Source: Dermacentor variabilis
Taxonomy: Eukaryota; Arthropoda; Arachnida; Ixodida; Ixodidae
Length of the DNA stretch: 64,000 nucleotides
Reading direction: 5' to 3'
Assembly (NCBI RefSeq): GCF_050947875.1
Contig: NC_134569.1
Location: 190,274,067 to 190,338,066 of the forward strand
This document shows, piece after piece, positions 41,089 to 53,389 of this stretch; positions within the stretch are counted from its first letter, which is position 1, and every line of letters starts with the position of its first letter. A model generated the notes under the pieces. It ran no database searches, was not told the DNA's origin, and saw only the letters and a program-made list of their open reading frames with translations. A program made the translations under genes and the position numbers.

Positions 41089-41232
41089 GATTCCCCGCAG
41101 GGGCGGCTGCGTCAGCAGGCGTTTGGTGTGTTCTACACCACGTACACGACAGTTGGACCCTCCCGCGTCTAACTGCGCGTGGCTTAGCCGTGTCTGGCGA
41201 AAGGGGGATCCTGGCGGTTGAGCTGATGCTGG

Positions 41233-42616
41233 GTGTTTGGACCTTTATGGCACCGCGGCGGAGGCAACACACCTCTTTGGCCTCTGCTTCACATAGACGG
41301 CCCCTCCAGACTGATTCACCTGGAGGAAAACGGCAGTCGCCTTTTCCTGTGTCTCTCTACTCAAATATTCGAAGATTTATTTCAGTTTTTCGGACACGAA
41401 ATCGAGAATTTTCCCCGCTTCCATGTTATTCACTCTGAAAAGCCAAACAAAGCAGTGCGAAGCATTTCACCATTCCTTGTGTCAAAGTCCTTGACTGATG
41501 TTTTTGGTCCAGGTTGCAAGGTGTCGGGGATGGCAAGCAGTGACCTCCTCTTGGACCTCCGCGATTTGAAACATTATGAAAAACTACCAAAACTAGTGTC
41601 ATTTGGGGAGACCCACATAACAGTAACGCCGCACCGTACAATGAACACCACCCGTGGTGTTGTGTCGGATGATGCTTTGCTTGAGCTGGCTGAAGCGGAA
41701 CTCCTGGAGGGCTTGAGTGAGCAAAATGTGATCAATGTCAGAAGAATTAAGATGAGGCGGGATGTCAAAGAGATTCAGACGAAGCGCCTAATAATTACCT
41801 TTGGTTCAAGTATCTTGCCCAAGTCAATCGAGTCCGGCTACATCAAGCTCCGTTTTAGGCCGTACGCGCCAAATCCACTCCGATGTTTCAAATGCCAGCG
41901 CTTCGGCCACAGTTCGCAGAGCTTCCGAGGCCGCCAAACTTCTACGAAATGCAGCGCACATGAACACACTTCTGAAGCTTGTGTGAATTCTCTCCACTGT
42001 GTAAACTGTGATGGGGAGCACGCCACGTACTCGCGGTCATGTCCATCCTGGAAGAAAGAAAAAAATCGCAACGATCAAAGTAAAAGGAAATATCTCATTC
42101 AAGGAGGCACGCAGGCGGCTTTTACACCTGCCCAAGAATAGTGTTGCCGATGTGACGCGTCAGGGGGCAGCGACACAACGGTGACCGGCGGCTGCCCCAC
42201 CCACAAGCAGCGAGTCTGCAGTTACGCCTCCCCCCCCCCCCCAGGCAGTTGCAGCTTGCGCTGCTCCGCGAACCGAGCAGAAGGGACCATGGACCCCGAA
42301 GGTGGGCGCAGCCGAGGCTGCCCAAACCTCCCCGGCCCCTTCCAGCGCTGGCAACAACAGCCGGCGCAGCCAAATCCCTCAGGGAGCCCCATCGATCTCC
42401 GGGCTGGTGGGCGCAGGGGTCTTGCCCTCAAAGGCGGGACTCTCTCTGGAAACTTCTCGCTCGCAAGAGCACGTGTCCGGAGCCTCACTAGAGGCAATGG
42501 ACACTACACCTGTCCTCAAGGCGCACCAAACGCCTAAGGAGCGGCGAGGCACCCGCGAACGCTTCAGAAAGCGCAAAACCCCGAGAACAGGGCCTCGAAA
42601 GAGCTCTGTAATCTAA
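41233..42616 (+). pseudogene. LINE copy B ORF1 (Gag-like)
   Basis: The open frame to 42141 includes SPFLVSKSLTDVFGPGCKV, SSDLLLDLRDLKHYEKL, THITVTPHRTMNTTRGVV, ELLEGLSEQNVINVRRI, LIITFGSSILPKSIESGYI, FRPYAPNPLRCFKCQRFGH and three zinc knuckles, one with its last cysteine changed (SFRGR). A frameshift near 42120-42180 moves the tail into the frame ending 42616, which carries SQEHVSGASLEAMDTTP. A 15-base C run near 42228-42242 may mark the slippage site. The start codon is unclear because the frame is open far upstream. Confidence 0.82.
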
Positions 42617-42662
42617 GGCACAACTTCGGTTTCCATACACAAAGCACCTATTTACTTCCAAT

Positions 42663-45600
42663 ATGGATACAAATTATTAAATGGAACGTCAGAGGTCTCC
42701 TTAGAAACCTTGATGATGTGCATGAACTCATCCACAAACACAAACCAAAAGTGTTGTGTTTACAGGAAACACACCTAAAATCAAAATACACAAACTTTCT
42801 TCGACAGGATGTTACGCTTCGCAAAGATCGCGATGATGCAATCGCATAATCGGGCGGTGTTGCAATTGTAATTCAAAAAAGCATAGCGTGTCAACGTGTA
42901 CAGCTACGAACAGCCCTTGAAGCCGTGGCATTTCGAGTTCTGCTAAACAAAGTTATCACTATTTGCTCGCTTTATATATCCCCACATTAGAAATTGGGCG
43001 AACATGAATTTCAGTCCTTTATAGATGAATTGCCAGAACCTTATATGGTTCTTGGCGATTTCAATGCACACAACTACCTGTGGGGCGACCCTGGTATCGA
43101 TGCGCGGGGTCGTCTCGTTGAACAGTTCCTTTTTTTCGTCCGCTGCGTGCCTTCTGAATAAGAGGGAACCCACGTATTACTGTATTGCAAACAGAACCTT
43201 TTCTTCAATAGATCTTAGTATAGTTTCCCCGTGTATACTGCCCGAACTCGAACGGGAAGTTACGAACAATCCTTATGGGAGCGACCACTTCCCAATACTG
43301 CTAAGAATATCTAAAGGAAATTAATATCCTCCACAATCTCCTAGGTGGAAGATAGACACAGCCGGCTGGGAGAAATTTCGAACTCTCACTAGCATCTCAT
43401 GGGCTGACATGTCTTCGTTAGAAATTGATGCTGCTGTGGAGTATTTTACAGCATTCATAATAGATGCCGCATCAAAATGCATATCCGGAGTAAGTGGTTT
43501 GGCATGCAAACGACGCGTACCGTGGTGGAACAACGAATGCAATATCGCACGTAAGAAACAGAACAAGGCGTGGGGGTTGCTATGCGCTTCTCCCACTACA
43601 GAGAATCTAGTCAACTTTAAAAAAGTAAAGTCCCAAGGCAGGCGAACCCGCCGACAGGCCAGAAGAGAAAGTTGGCAGAAGTATTTATCAGGTTAACTCG
43701 TATACAGATGAGGTCGAAGTCTGGAACAGGGTTAATAAGATAAGAGGGCGACAAACATACTCCCTCCCTATGGTATACACACAAGGCGAAACCCTACAAG
43801 ACCAGGCTGATGCTCTCGGTGAACACTTTGAGCGCGTGTCTAGCTCCACTCACTATTCGGAGAACTTTCTTAAACATAAAGCAATAGAAGAACTCAAGCC
43901 ACTGAATCGGAAATGCACACCAAAAGGTCCTTATCATCGTCCTTTTACCATTGATGAACTTAAGGCTTTCTTATCAGTATGTCGGAGCTCTGCACCGGGC
44001 CCCGATAGAATCATGTATGATATGCTTAAGCACTTGCACTCTGACACACAAATCACGCTACTCACACTTCTTAATACTATCTGGGCTGCTGGTTATCTCC
44101 GACCAAAGTGGAAGGAGGCTATTGTGATGCCTGTTTTGAAGCATGGTAAAGACACTTCATTGCTTACTAGCTACCCCCCTATAGCGCTTACGAGCTGCCT
44201 CTGTAAGCTTTTTGAAAAAATGATCAATCGCCGTTTCGTACATCTAGAGTCCAGTAAGATGCTCGACCCATTTCAATGTGGTTTTCGGGAAGGGCGATCT
44301 ACAACCGACCATCTTGTGCGCATCGAAGCAAGCATTCGCGATGCCTTCGTGCACAAACAATTTTTCTTATTTGTATTTCTGGATATAGAAAAAGCGTATG
44401 ACACAACCTGGCGGTACGAAATCCTGCGCGACCTTTCCGTGCTGGGTATCCGCGGCAATATGTTAAATATTATAGAGAGCTACCTAGAGAACCGTACAAT
44501 TCGGGTGAAAATAGGTCCTGCACTGTCGCGTACATTCATACAGGAAACTTGGGTACCCCAGGGTGGCGTACTCAGCTGCACGCTCTTTGTCGTAAAGATG
44601 AACACGCTTCGTGCATCATTACCACCAGCTATTTTCTATTCCGTCTCCGTAGACGATATACAGATAGGTTTCAAATCATGCAACCTCACAGTCTGCGAGA
44701 GACAGGTACAGCAGGCCATAAACAAGGTGTCCATGTGGCAGAACAAAATGGATTTAAAATCAACCCCCACAAAAGTTATTGTGTTCTCTTCACAAGAAAG
44801 AGAGGCCTGGTCCCAGATTCTTTTCTAGAAATGGGCGGAGAACAAATTCCTTCTAACAATGAGCACAAATTTCTAGGTCTTATACTTGACTCCAACCTTA
44901 ATTTCCATTCCACACATAAAATATCTAAAAACAAAATATATAAAAACAATGAACATACTTAAAGTCCTATACCACACAACATGGGGTAGCGACAGGAAGT
45001 GCCTGTTGAATCTTTACAGGAGTCTAGTTCGATCACGAATAGCCTATGGTGCCGTCGCATATAACTCTGCCGCCCCGAGCGCGCTAAAGATGTTGTACCC
45101 CGTTCACCATCTGGGAATCCGCCTGGCCACTGGCGCATTTAGAACAAGCCCTGTTGAAAGTCTGTATGTCGAGTCGGATGAGTGGTCACTCTATATTTAG
45201 AGAGCATACATCAGCTTTACCTATTTTCTGAAAGTGCACTCTAATAAGGAACATCCGTGTTTCACAACCGTTAACGACTTGACGTGTGAAACACTTTTTC
45301 GCAATAGACCCTCTTTGAGATTACCTTTCTCACTACGTGTAAGAGAACTTAGCGAAGAAATGGACGTCCCATTTCTTGAACATCGCCTAATGCCTGCAGC
45401 TAAGCTATTGCCGCCCTGGCAGTGACAATTGATAAAATGTGACCTATCCTTTGTAGAGGTCACAAAGCACGCTCCTGAACTTGAAATTGCCATGCATTTC
45501 CGAGAGCTTCAATTGAAGTACTCCTGCTCCAAATTTTACACAGACGCGTCAAATCACATGCTGGCGTATCCTACGCTGCTGTTGGTCCCTCTTTCACGCA

Positions 45601-46372
45601 ATCTGACATGTTGAACTCGCTAACAAGTATCTTCACTGCAGAAGTCTATGCAGTACTGTGTGCAGTGAAACATATAAAGAAACTGAAACTTGACAAAGCA
45701 ATCATATTCACAGACTCAAGTCTTGTAAAAGCACTCATTTCTTCACAAAAGCATACGAATCCCGTTTTCAATGAACTCTACTCACTCTTATGCAACATCT
45801 ATTTATCACATAGACATGTAGTAATATGCTGGGTTCTGGCCGTAGAGGAATTGAGGGAAATTTGCTTGCCGACGAAATCGCCAAATGAAAGTCATCGCAA
45901 GGTATTCGTTCTGCTGCTGTCGCAGCCATAGACATGAAGCCTTTCCTAAGAAACAAACTACGAAGCCACTGGCAACGCTTGTGGAACGCTGAAACGAGTA
46001 ATAAGTTTCTTCAATTAGGCCGAAGTTAGGTTTCTGGCACCCAACTACGAAAACACGAATAACAGATGTCCTATTCACTAGACTGAGAATAGGACACACA
46101 TTTGGCACTCATAACTTTCTCTTGGCCGGTAACGAGCCTCGAACCTGTGGTAGATGTGGCGACCGGCTGACCGTCCTCCATGTCTTCCTGGAGTGCCGGG
46201 AAGCCGAATGAGACAGGAGCAAACATTTCCTTTTTGCATACCGCCATTGTATTCTCCTGCATCCGGGTATGCTTCATGGTGACGAACCGCTTTTTAAGAC
46301 CGAAGCAGTCCTTGCCTTTTTGAAAGATGTCCTCCATGTCACAAGCCCAATAATTTCGTAGCGCATCCTCTT
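42663..46372 (+). pseudogene. LINE copy B ORF2: endonuclease, RT, RNase H, zinc motif
   Basis: It starts at the ATG at 42663 (MDTNY in place of MDTII). The endonuclease runs to about 43325, with WNVRGLLRNLDDV, VLCLQETHLKSK, VLGDFNAHNYLWGD and YGSDHFPIL, and stops at 42855 and 42987. The RT frame 43770-44828 is intact for 352 codons: SSAPGPDRIM, LTSYPPIALTSCLCKL, FLDIEKAYDTTW (motif A), and VPQGGVLSCTLF (motif B). YSVSVDDIQIG has S in place of the usual Y before V-D-D. The thumb and WGSDRKCLLNLYRSLVRSRI follow in other frames. RNase H (about 45530-45870) keeps FYTDAS and IFTDSSLVKAL but has lost HxGxxGN. The C-terminal zinc motif CGRCGDRLTVLHVFLEC is near 46145-46195. Confidence 0.88.
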
Positions 46373-46735
46373 TCTAGAGAATGCTGCTACGATAGCTTTT
46401 TTGTATAGCACATGCCTCTGGGCCCTTGGATTTCAAGGGCTCTGGTGAGGCAGTAGCGCTCTAGTCAATTTTAGCGCCCCAAAGATTTTATATATTGCAT
46501 CATTCTTTCGCTCTGCATTCTAATGTTCATAGTACACGTCAATAGTCATTCCTATAATTTTACTACACGCAGACTTTATGGAATTTACTTCAACTCTTTT
46601 AGGGCCTTTACAGCCACGTCACACAAGGATCACAGAACACATCACTCTACTGCGAACTCATTAACACTAGCATGGCGCTCTTTGGCCACACCTGGCCCTT
46701 GTGCCATTAAACATCAAATATCCATCCATCCATCC

Positions 46736-47750
46736 TCCTGGAGCTCCGCGACCAGAAGCAATATGACAAACTACCGAAACTAGAGTCATTTGAGGAGACC
46801 CACATAACAGTAACCCCGCACCGTACAATGAACACCACCCGCGGTGTTGTGTCGGATGATGATTTGCTTGAGCTGACTGAAGCAGAATTCCTGGAGGGAC
46901 TTATTGTGCAAAATGTGATCAATGTCAGAGAAATTAAAATGAGCCGAGACGTTAAAGAAATGCAGACGAAGCACCTAATAATCACTTTTGGTTCAAGTGT
47001 CCTGCCCGAGTCAATCGAGGCCGTGTACATCTCTGTGTTAGGCCGTACGTGCCAAATGCGCCCCGATGTCTCAAATACCAGCGTTTTGGCCACGGTTCGC
47101 AGACCTGCTGAGACCGCCAAACTTGTGCAAAATGCAGTGCCCATGAACACACCTCTGAAGCTTGTGAGAACGCTCTCGACTGTGTAAACTGTCATGGGGA
47201 GCACGCCGCGCACTCGCGGTCGTGCCCATCCTGTAAAAAAGAAAAAGAAATTGTAACGATCAAAGTAAAAGAGAATATATAATTCAAGGAGGCACACAGG
47301 CAGGTTTCATACCTGCCCAAGAAAACCTTTGCCGATGTGACGCGTCAGGGAGCAGCGACACAGAGGCTTGTGGCGGCTGTTCGACCCACAAGCAGTGAGT
47401 CGGCAGTTACGCCATCAGCCCCCGCGGCGGCTGCACTTAGCGCTGCACCGCCAACCCAGCAGAACGGACCGTCGACCCCGAATGTGGGCTCAGCCAAGGC
47501 TGCCTCAACCTCCCCGGCCCCTTCCACCGCTGGCAACAGCCGGCGCAGCCAAATCCCTCAGGGAGCCCCATCGACCTGCGGGCTGGTGGGCGCAGGGGTC
47601 TTGGCCTTCGGAGGCAGGACTCTCACGGAAAACTTCTCGCTCGCAAGAGCGCGTGTCCGGCGCACAAAGCGCCTAAGGAGCGGCGAGGCACCCTCGAGCC
47701 CTCCAGAAAGGGCAAGACTCCTGTTACAGAGCCTCAAAAGAGCTCTGTAA
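46736..47750 (+). pseudogene. LINE copy C ORF1, 5'-truncated
   Basis: The frame holds THITVTPHRTMNTTRGVVSDD, LEGLIVQNVINVREIKMSRD and LIITFGSSVLPESIEAVYI, then after a frameshift the zinc-knuckle region (CLKYQRFGHGSQTC-like and CVNCHGEHAAHSRSCPSCK) and a Pro/Ala/Ser-rich tail ending near 47750. It is nearly collinear with copy B ORF1. Confidence 0.82.
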
Positions 47751-47819
47751 CCTAATCCCTATAATCTCTATAATTACTACTTCAGTTTCTGCACACAAAG
47801 CACCCAATTTACTTTAAAT

Positions 47820-50800
47820 ATGGATACATAAATTACTTAGTGGAACGTCTGATGTCTTCTTAGAAACCTTGATGATGTGCAAGAACTTATCCACGAAGAA
47901 AATCCAAAAGTGCTGTGTTTACAGGAAACACAAATAAAATGAAAACACACAAACTTTATTGCACAATATGTTACTTTTCGCAAAGATCGCGATGATGCCG
48001 TCGCATCATCGGGCGGTGTAGCCATTGTTAACCACAAAAGCATTGCGTGTCAACTTTTACAGCTACAAACGCCTCTTGGAGCAGTGGCGGTTCGAGCTGT
48101 TCTCCTAAACAAACTCATCACCATTAGTTGGCTTTACATACCCCCTATTACAAACTAAACAAACATGATATTCAGTCCTATATAGATCAATTGCCAGAAC
48201 CTTATTTTCTTCTTGGCGATTTCAATGCGCACAGCTCCCTGTGGGGCGACTCTCGTATTGATGCGTGAGGTCGTCTTGTTGATCAGTTCCGTTTTTCTTC
48301 TGGTGCGTGCCATCTGAATAAGAACAAACCAACATATTACTGTCTTGCAAACAAAACCTTTTCTTTAATTGATCTCAGCATAGTTTCACCGCCTATACTG
48401 CCTGCACTAGAATGGGAAGTTACGAACAATCCTTACGGAAGCGACCACTTCCCCATACTATTAGGATTACTTAAAGAAAACGAATATCCACCACAGGCTC
48501 CTATGTGGCAGATTGACACAGCCGACTGGGAGAAATTCCGAACCCTAACTAGTATATCATGGGATGACATGTCCTTGTTAGGAATTGATGCTGCTGTGGA
48601 ATATTTTACAGCCTTCATAACAGATGCCGTATCTAAATGCATACGTGAAGTGAGTGGCTCGGCATGCAAACGGCGTGTCCCGTGGGTGAATGATGAATGT
48701 AGTATCGCCTGTAAGAAACAGAACAAGGCGTAGGGGTTGCTACGCGCGTCTCCCACTGCAGAGAATCTAGTCAACCTTAAAAAAGTAAAGTCCCAAAGTA
48801 GGTGAACTCGCCGACAGGCCAGAAGAGAGGGTTGGCAGATGTTTTTATTGAGTATTAACTCGTTTACAGATGAGGCGAAAGTCTGGAACGGGGTAAATAG
48901 AATTAGAGGACGACTAACCATATTCACTCCCTCTGGTAAATACACAGGGCGATACACTGCAAGATCAGGCAGACTCACTTGGCGAGCACGTTGAGAGCGT
49001 GTCATGTCCCAACCATTACTTGCAATCCTTTCTGAAATATAAACAAATACAAGAATGCAAGCCACTCATAAGAAAATGTCGACAGAATGAACCATACAAC
49101 TGTCCTTTTAGTATTGCCGAGTTGAGAGCTGCCTTGGGCTCATGCAAGAGCTCCGCACCGGGTTCTGACAGAATCATGATTGAAATGATCGAAAACCTAC
49201 ACAATGACACCCAAGTTACACTATTCACAATTTTCAACAGCATTTGGGCTGCAGGATACCTTCCAACTGCATGGAAAGAAGCAATTGTGGTCCCTGTTTT
49301 GAAGCAGGGAAAAGACCCATCCATGGCGGCAAGCTATCGCCCGATAGCTCTTACAAGCTGCCTGTGTAAGCTTTATGAAAAAATGATTAATCACAGACTC
49401 ATAAATTTCCTTGAACTCAACAATATACTTGATCCATATCAGTGCGGCTTCAGAGAAGGCCGGTCGACAACAGATCACCTTGTACGCAGCGAAAGACATA
49501 TTCGGAACGGAATTGTACTTAAACAGTTTTTCTTATGAATATTGCTTGACATGGAGAAGGCATATGACACAAGATGGCCCTACGGCATCTTGCGAAACTT
49601 GTCGGGAATGGGCATCTGTGGAAATATGCTCAAAAAAATTGAAAGCTATTCGTTGAATCGCATCTAAAGCGTGAAAATCGGCAACGCAATGTCACCACCA
49701 TTCACACAAGAAAAAGGTGTACCGCAGGAGGGCGTGCTCAGCTGCACGCTTTCTATCGTGAAGATGAACACGGTTCGCGCTTCATTACCACCGGCCACCT
49801 TTTATTCTGTCTACGTGGACGACACTCAAATAGGCTTCAAATCCTGTAACCTCGGAACTATGCGAGAGACAGGTGCAGCAGGGCTTGAACAAGGTTTCCA
49901 AGTGGGCAGACAAAAACGGATTTCAAATCAACCCCCACAAAAGTTCTTGTGTTCTTTTTACTAGAAAATGAGGCCTGGTTCCAGATCCTCGTGTTCAACT
50001 GTGTGGACATCAAATACCTATCAACAAAGAACACAAATTTCTAGGTATCATACTTGATTCCAAGCTAACTTTTATGCAGAACATTAAACATCTGAAAGAA
50101 AAAAGTCTAAGGACAATGAACTTACTTAAAATTCTATCCCACTCAAGATGGGGTAGCGACAGGAAGTGTCTGATGAATGTTTATAAGAGCCTAATTCGAC
50201 CACGATTGGACTATGGTGCCGTCGTATATAACTCTTCCGCTCCGAGCGCACTAAAGATCCTAGATCCTGTCCACCATTTAGGTATCCGCTTAGCCACTGG
50301 CGCTTTCAGAACAAGCCCGATTGAAAGCTTATACACGGAATCAAATGAATGCTCCCTCCATCTACAGAGAACTTACATCAGCCTTACATATTTTCTGAAT
50401 ATACACTCCAGTCATCAACATCCATGTTTTACGCTGTTAACGATATGACGTGTACTACACTTTTCCATAATCGTCCCTTTGTAAGACAGCCTTTCTCGCT
50501 TCGTGTGAGGGAACTTAGTGATGAAATAGATGTCCCACTCGTCGAGCTTCGCCTAATGCATTCAACCAAGCTGTTACCACCTTGGGAGTGGCAGGTCATA
50601 GAACGTGACATATTCTTTTTAGAAGTAACAAAACACGCACCAGAGATCTAAATCCGAACGCATTTCCTAGAACTCTAGCACAAGCACTCCTGCGCAGAGT
50701 CCTACACAGACGCTTCGAAGTCTAATGCCGGGGTGTCCTACGCTGCCGTCGGCTCATTCTTCTCAGAATCCGATGTACTACATCCGGAAAGAAGTATATT

Positions 50801-51530
50801 TACGGCCGAGGCCTACGTATTACCTTCTGCTGTGAAGCATATAAGAAAATAAAAACACCAAAAGTCAGCGATATACACAGACTCCCTAAGTGTCGTGAAG
50901 GCCCTGATGTCACTCTATGCACACAAAAATCCAGTACTTAATGAACTATATTCCGTTTTGTGTAAAGCGTACATATCTGACCAGCATATCATTATATGCT
51001 GGGTGCCTGGCCATAGGAGCATCGAGGGTAACGTTCATGCGGACACGTCAATCGCATCGCAAGCTGTTAACCCTACCGCTGAGGTGCCTGTCACAGATCT
51101 GAGGCCTTTCTTGCGAAGGAGGCTGCGAGACCACTGGCAACGCATGTGGGATGCGGAAATGGATAATAAGCTCCACATGACAAAACCACAGTTAGGTTCC
51201 TGGCCCTCTACTACAACATCGCGCCAAACAGATGTCCCATTCTGTCGTCTCAGAATAGGACACACATTTAGCACCCATAATTTTCTACTCACCGGAAGTG
51301 AGCCTCCATTGTGTGGTAGATGCGGGGAGAGGCTGACCGTGCCCCACGTCCTCCTGGAGTGTCGGGAAGCCGGATCTGAGAGAATGAGACATTTTTCCTT
51401 AGCATACAGGCAGCACATTCCTCTTCATCCTGTAATGTTTCTCGGTCCAGAACCGCTTTTTAACACAGACACAGTCCTAGGTTTCCTCAGAGATGTGGTC
51501 TTACAGGTTATTAGTCCCATGCATTCGTAG
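47820..51530 (+). pseudogene. LINE copy C ORF2: endonuclease, RT, RNase H, zinc motif
   Basis: ATG at 47820 with an immediate stop. The endonuclease has LVDQFRFSSGA-type and GSDHFPILL segments. RT frame 48999-49538 has SSAPGSDRIM and SYRPIALTSCLCKLYEKM. Motif A (LLDMEKAYDTRW) lies just past a stop. Frame 49671-49964 has VPQEGVLSCTLS and FYSVYVDDTQIGF with intact YVDD. RNase H spans about 50690-51060 (SYTDASKSNAGVSYAAVG, IYTDSLSVVKAL, CWVPGHRSIEGNVHAD). The last frame (50895-51530) is a 211-codon open stretch that keeps the second half of RNase H and the CGRCGERLTVPHVLLEC zinc motif to the natural stop. Frameshifts and stops elsewhere kill it. Confidence 0.87.
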
Positions 51531-51893
51531 CACTTCCTCTCTTTGGAGGATGCAACAAGGATACTTCTACTGTATAGCGCATGCCTCCAGGCCGTTTTGT
51601 TTCAAGGACTCTAAGGAGGCAGTAGTGCTCTAGCATATCTTATAACCTGATGCATTTTTAGGCATCGTATTATTTTTTAATGCATCTTAATGTTCATATC
51701 AAACGTCATACATCGTCGCCATAATCTAATTATCCAGATTTTACGCACTTTAGCGCGACTATCTTTAACACCCCTTTACAGCCACGTCACACCAATCTCA
51801 TAGAACTCATAATTACACTGCGAACTCATCACCAAGGAAATGGCGCTTTTTGGCCATACCTGGCTCTTGCGCCATTAAACATCAATCATCAAT

Positions 51894-52455
51894 CAATTGT
51901 TAAAACCCGTGTTAGACGAATGGAAATCCTGCACACACCAGGAACGTTTCAAAGAAGTGATTCTATGCCGTTTTTGCATAGCACACACACATCTAACACA
52001 CAACTTCATTCTAACAAAGCAAGACAAACCCAAATGTGAACCATGTGGAGATGAAGTAACAGTAAACCACATCTTATTTTCATCCAGAAAACTTGAACCA
52101 CTGAGGAAGAAATTTTTTACCATATTTTACAATGAGCACATTCCTTTTCACCCTGCTTTGATTTTAGGAGAAGATGCGCTTGTTGATGTATCATGTGTTT
52201 TTAGCCTTTTAAATGATGCAGGTATTCTTTTAAAACTTTAAAACCTCGCAGAGTGCTTAACTACATATTACAGAACACCTCATCCACCTTCTCTTTTCTG
52301 AGAGGAACGCCGAGGTCTTTGGTTAATTTCTTGGGTCTCTCCGGGCTCTTGCCAGGCAAGGACTCACTGAGGTGTCCCAACTTTTTAAAGAAGCTATACC
52401 TAGTGTTTGGCGCATGATAGCCTAAGCTGTTTATGCCATTAAACTCAACTCAACT
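51894..52455 (+). mobile_element. LINE 3' fragment, related family (C-terminus and 3' UTR)
   Basis: Frame 51897-52241 reads CRFCIAHTHLTHNFILTKQ, CEPCGDEVTVNHILFS and IPFHPALILGEDALV, equivalent to the RNase H-to-zinc C-terminus of copies B and C but clearly another family. The 3' UTR is different (gggtctctccgggctcttgc) and the tail is ccattaaactcaactcaact. The fragment starts a few bases after copy C's tail. Confidence 0.75.
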
Positions 52456-53389
52456 GCTTTTGTAAATCTGACGTATTGAACCCGCTGTATCTTCACTGTA
52501 GAAGCCTGTGCAGTACTGTCTGCAGTAAAACATATAAATAAATTAAAACTCGACAGAGCAATAGTATTTTCAGGCTCGTTAAGTCTTGTAAAAGCGTTAA
52601 TTTCTTTACAAAAGCATACAAATCCTGTTTTCATTGAACTTTACTCGCTCTTATGCGATATTTATTGATCACATAGGCACGTAGTAATATGCTGGGTACT
52701 TGGCCATAGAGGCATCGAGGGTAATGTACTGGATGACAAAATGGCCACATCACTCACATCACTAACCACTTTTCCTATGGCTGCTTTTCCTGTCACAGAT
52801 CTGAAGCCTTCCTTAAGAAGGAAACTGCGACAACACTTGCAACACATGTGAAACCCAGAAACAAATAAGAAACTGCACGTTATAAAGCCACAGTTAGGCT
52901 TTTGGCCCTCCCCAACAAAATCTCGGCGAACAGATGTCCTATTCTGTCGTCTTAGAATAGGGTACACATTTGGGACCCACAATTTTCGGCTTACTGGAAA
53001 TGAACCGCCAATCTAAGGTCGATGTGGTGAGAGGCTGACCGTCCTCCACGTCCTCTTGGAGTGTCGGAAAGCTGAATCTAAAAGAAACATTTTCCTCTTG
53101 CATGTCATTATTGCGTCTCTCTTCATCCAGCTATGTTTCTTGGTAAAGAACCGTGTTTTAACACGAAGGTAGTCCTCAATTTTTTAAATGATGTTGTCCT
53201 ACATGTTATCAGCCCATTAAATTCGTAGCGCATCCTCTGTCCACAGGATGCCGCTTTTACAGTTGTGTTGCTTGGCACATGCCTCTAGACCCTTGTGTCT
53301 CAAGGGCTCTAACCAGGCCGTGGTGGTCTAGTGAATTTTAGAATCTTATACATTTTTTATATGGTATCATTATTTCGCAATGGACCTTA
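52456..53389 (+). mobile_element. I-group LINE copy D fragment: RNase H, zinc motif, 3' UTR
   Basis: The nucleotide sequence follows copy B from the RNase H (ttcactg(t/c)agaagcct(g/a)tgcagtactg) through the zinc motif and into the 3' UTR, up to ttaatgctcatagtacacgc at 53385. Frames are too broken for long ORFs. It is cut at both ends: by the preceding fragment on the left and by the LINE at 53390 on the right. Confidence 0.78.

Larger units (their letters stand above)
41089..46735 (+). mobile_element. I-group LINE copy B, near full length, about 5.6 kb
   Basis: 5' UTR (41089-41370, matching copy A), ORF1, ORF2 with endonuclease, RT, RNase H and zinc motif, a 3' UTR and a short repeat tail (ccattaaacatcaaatatccatccatcc). 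It sits inside the Harbinger fragment. Stops and frameshifts run through both ORFs, but every domain is present, so this copy best represents the family. RNase H in ORF2 together with a Gag-like CCHC ORF1 fits the I/Nimb/Jockey superfamily; the exact clade is not decided. Confidence 0.88.
46736..51893 (+). mobile_element. I-group LINE copy C, 5'-truncated, head-to-tail after copy B
   Basis: It begins within ORF1 at the codons for LLELRDQKQYDKL directly after the ATCC repeat tail of copy B, and runs through ORF2 to a 3' UTR ending gccattaaacatcaatcatcaatcaa. Its 3' UTR matches that of copy B (cctctggg/ccaggcc...caagg(a/g)ctct...gaggcagta). Missing 5' sequence is normal for LINE insertion. The position suggests integration at or near the repeat tail of copy B. 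Confidence 0.87.
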
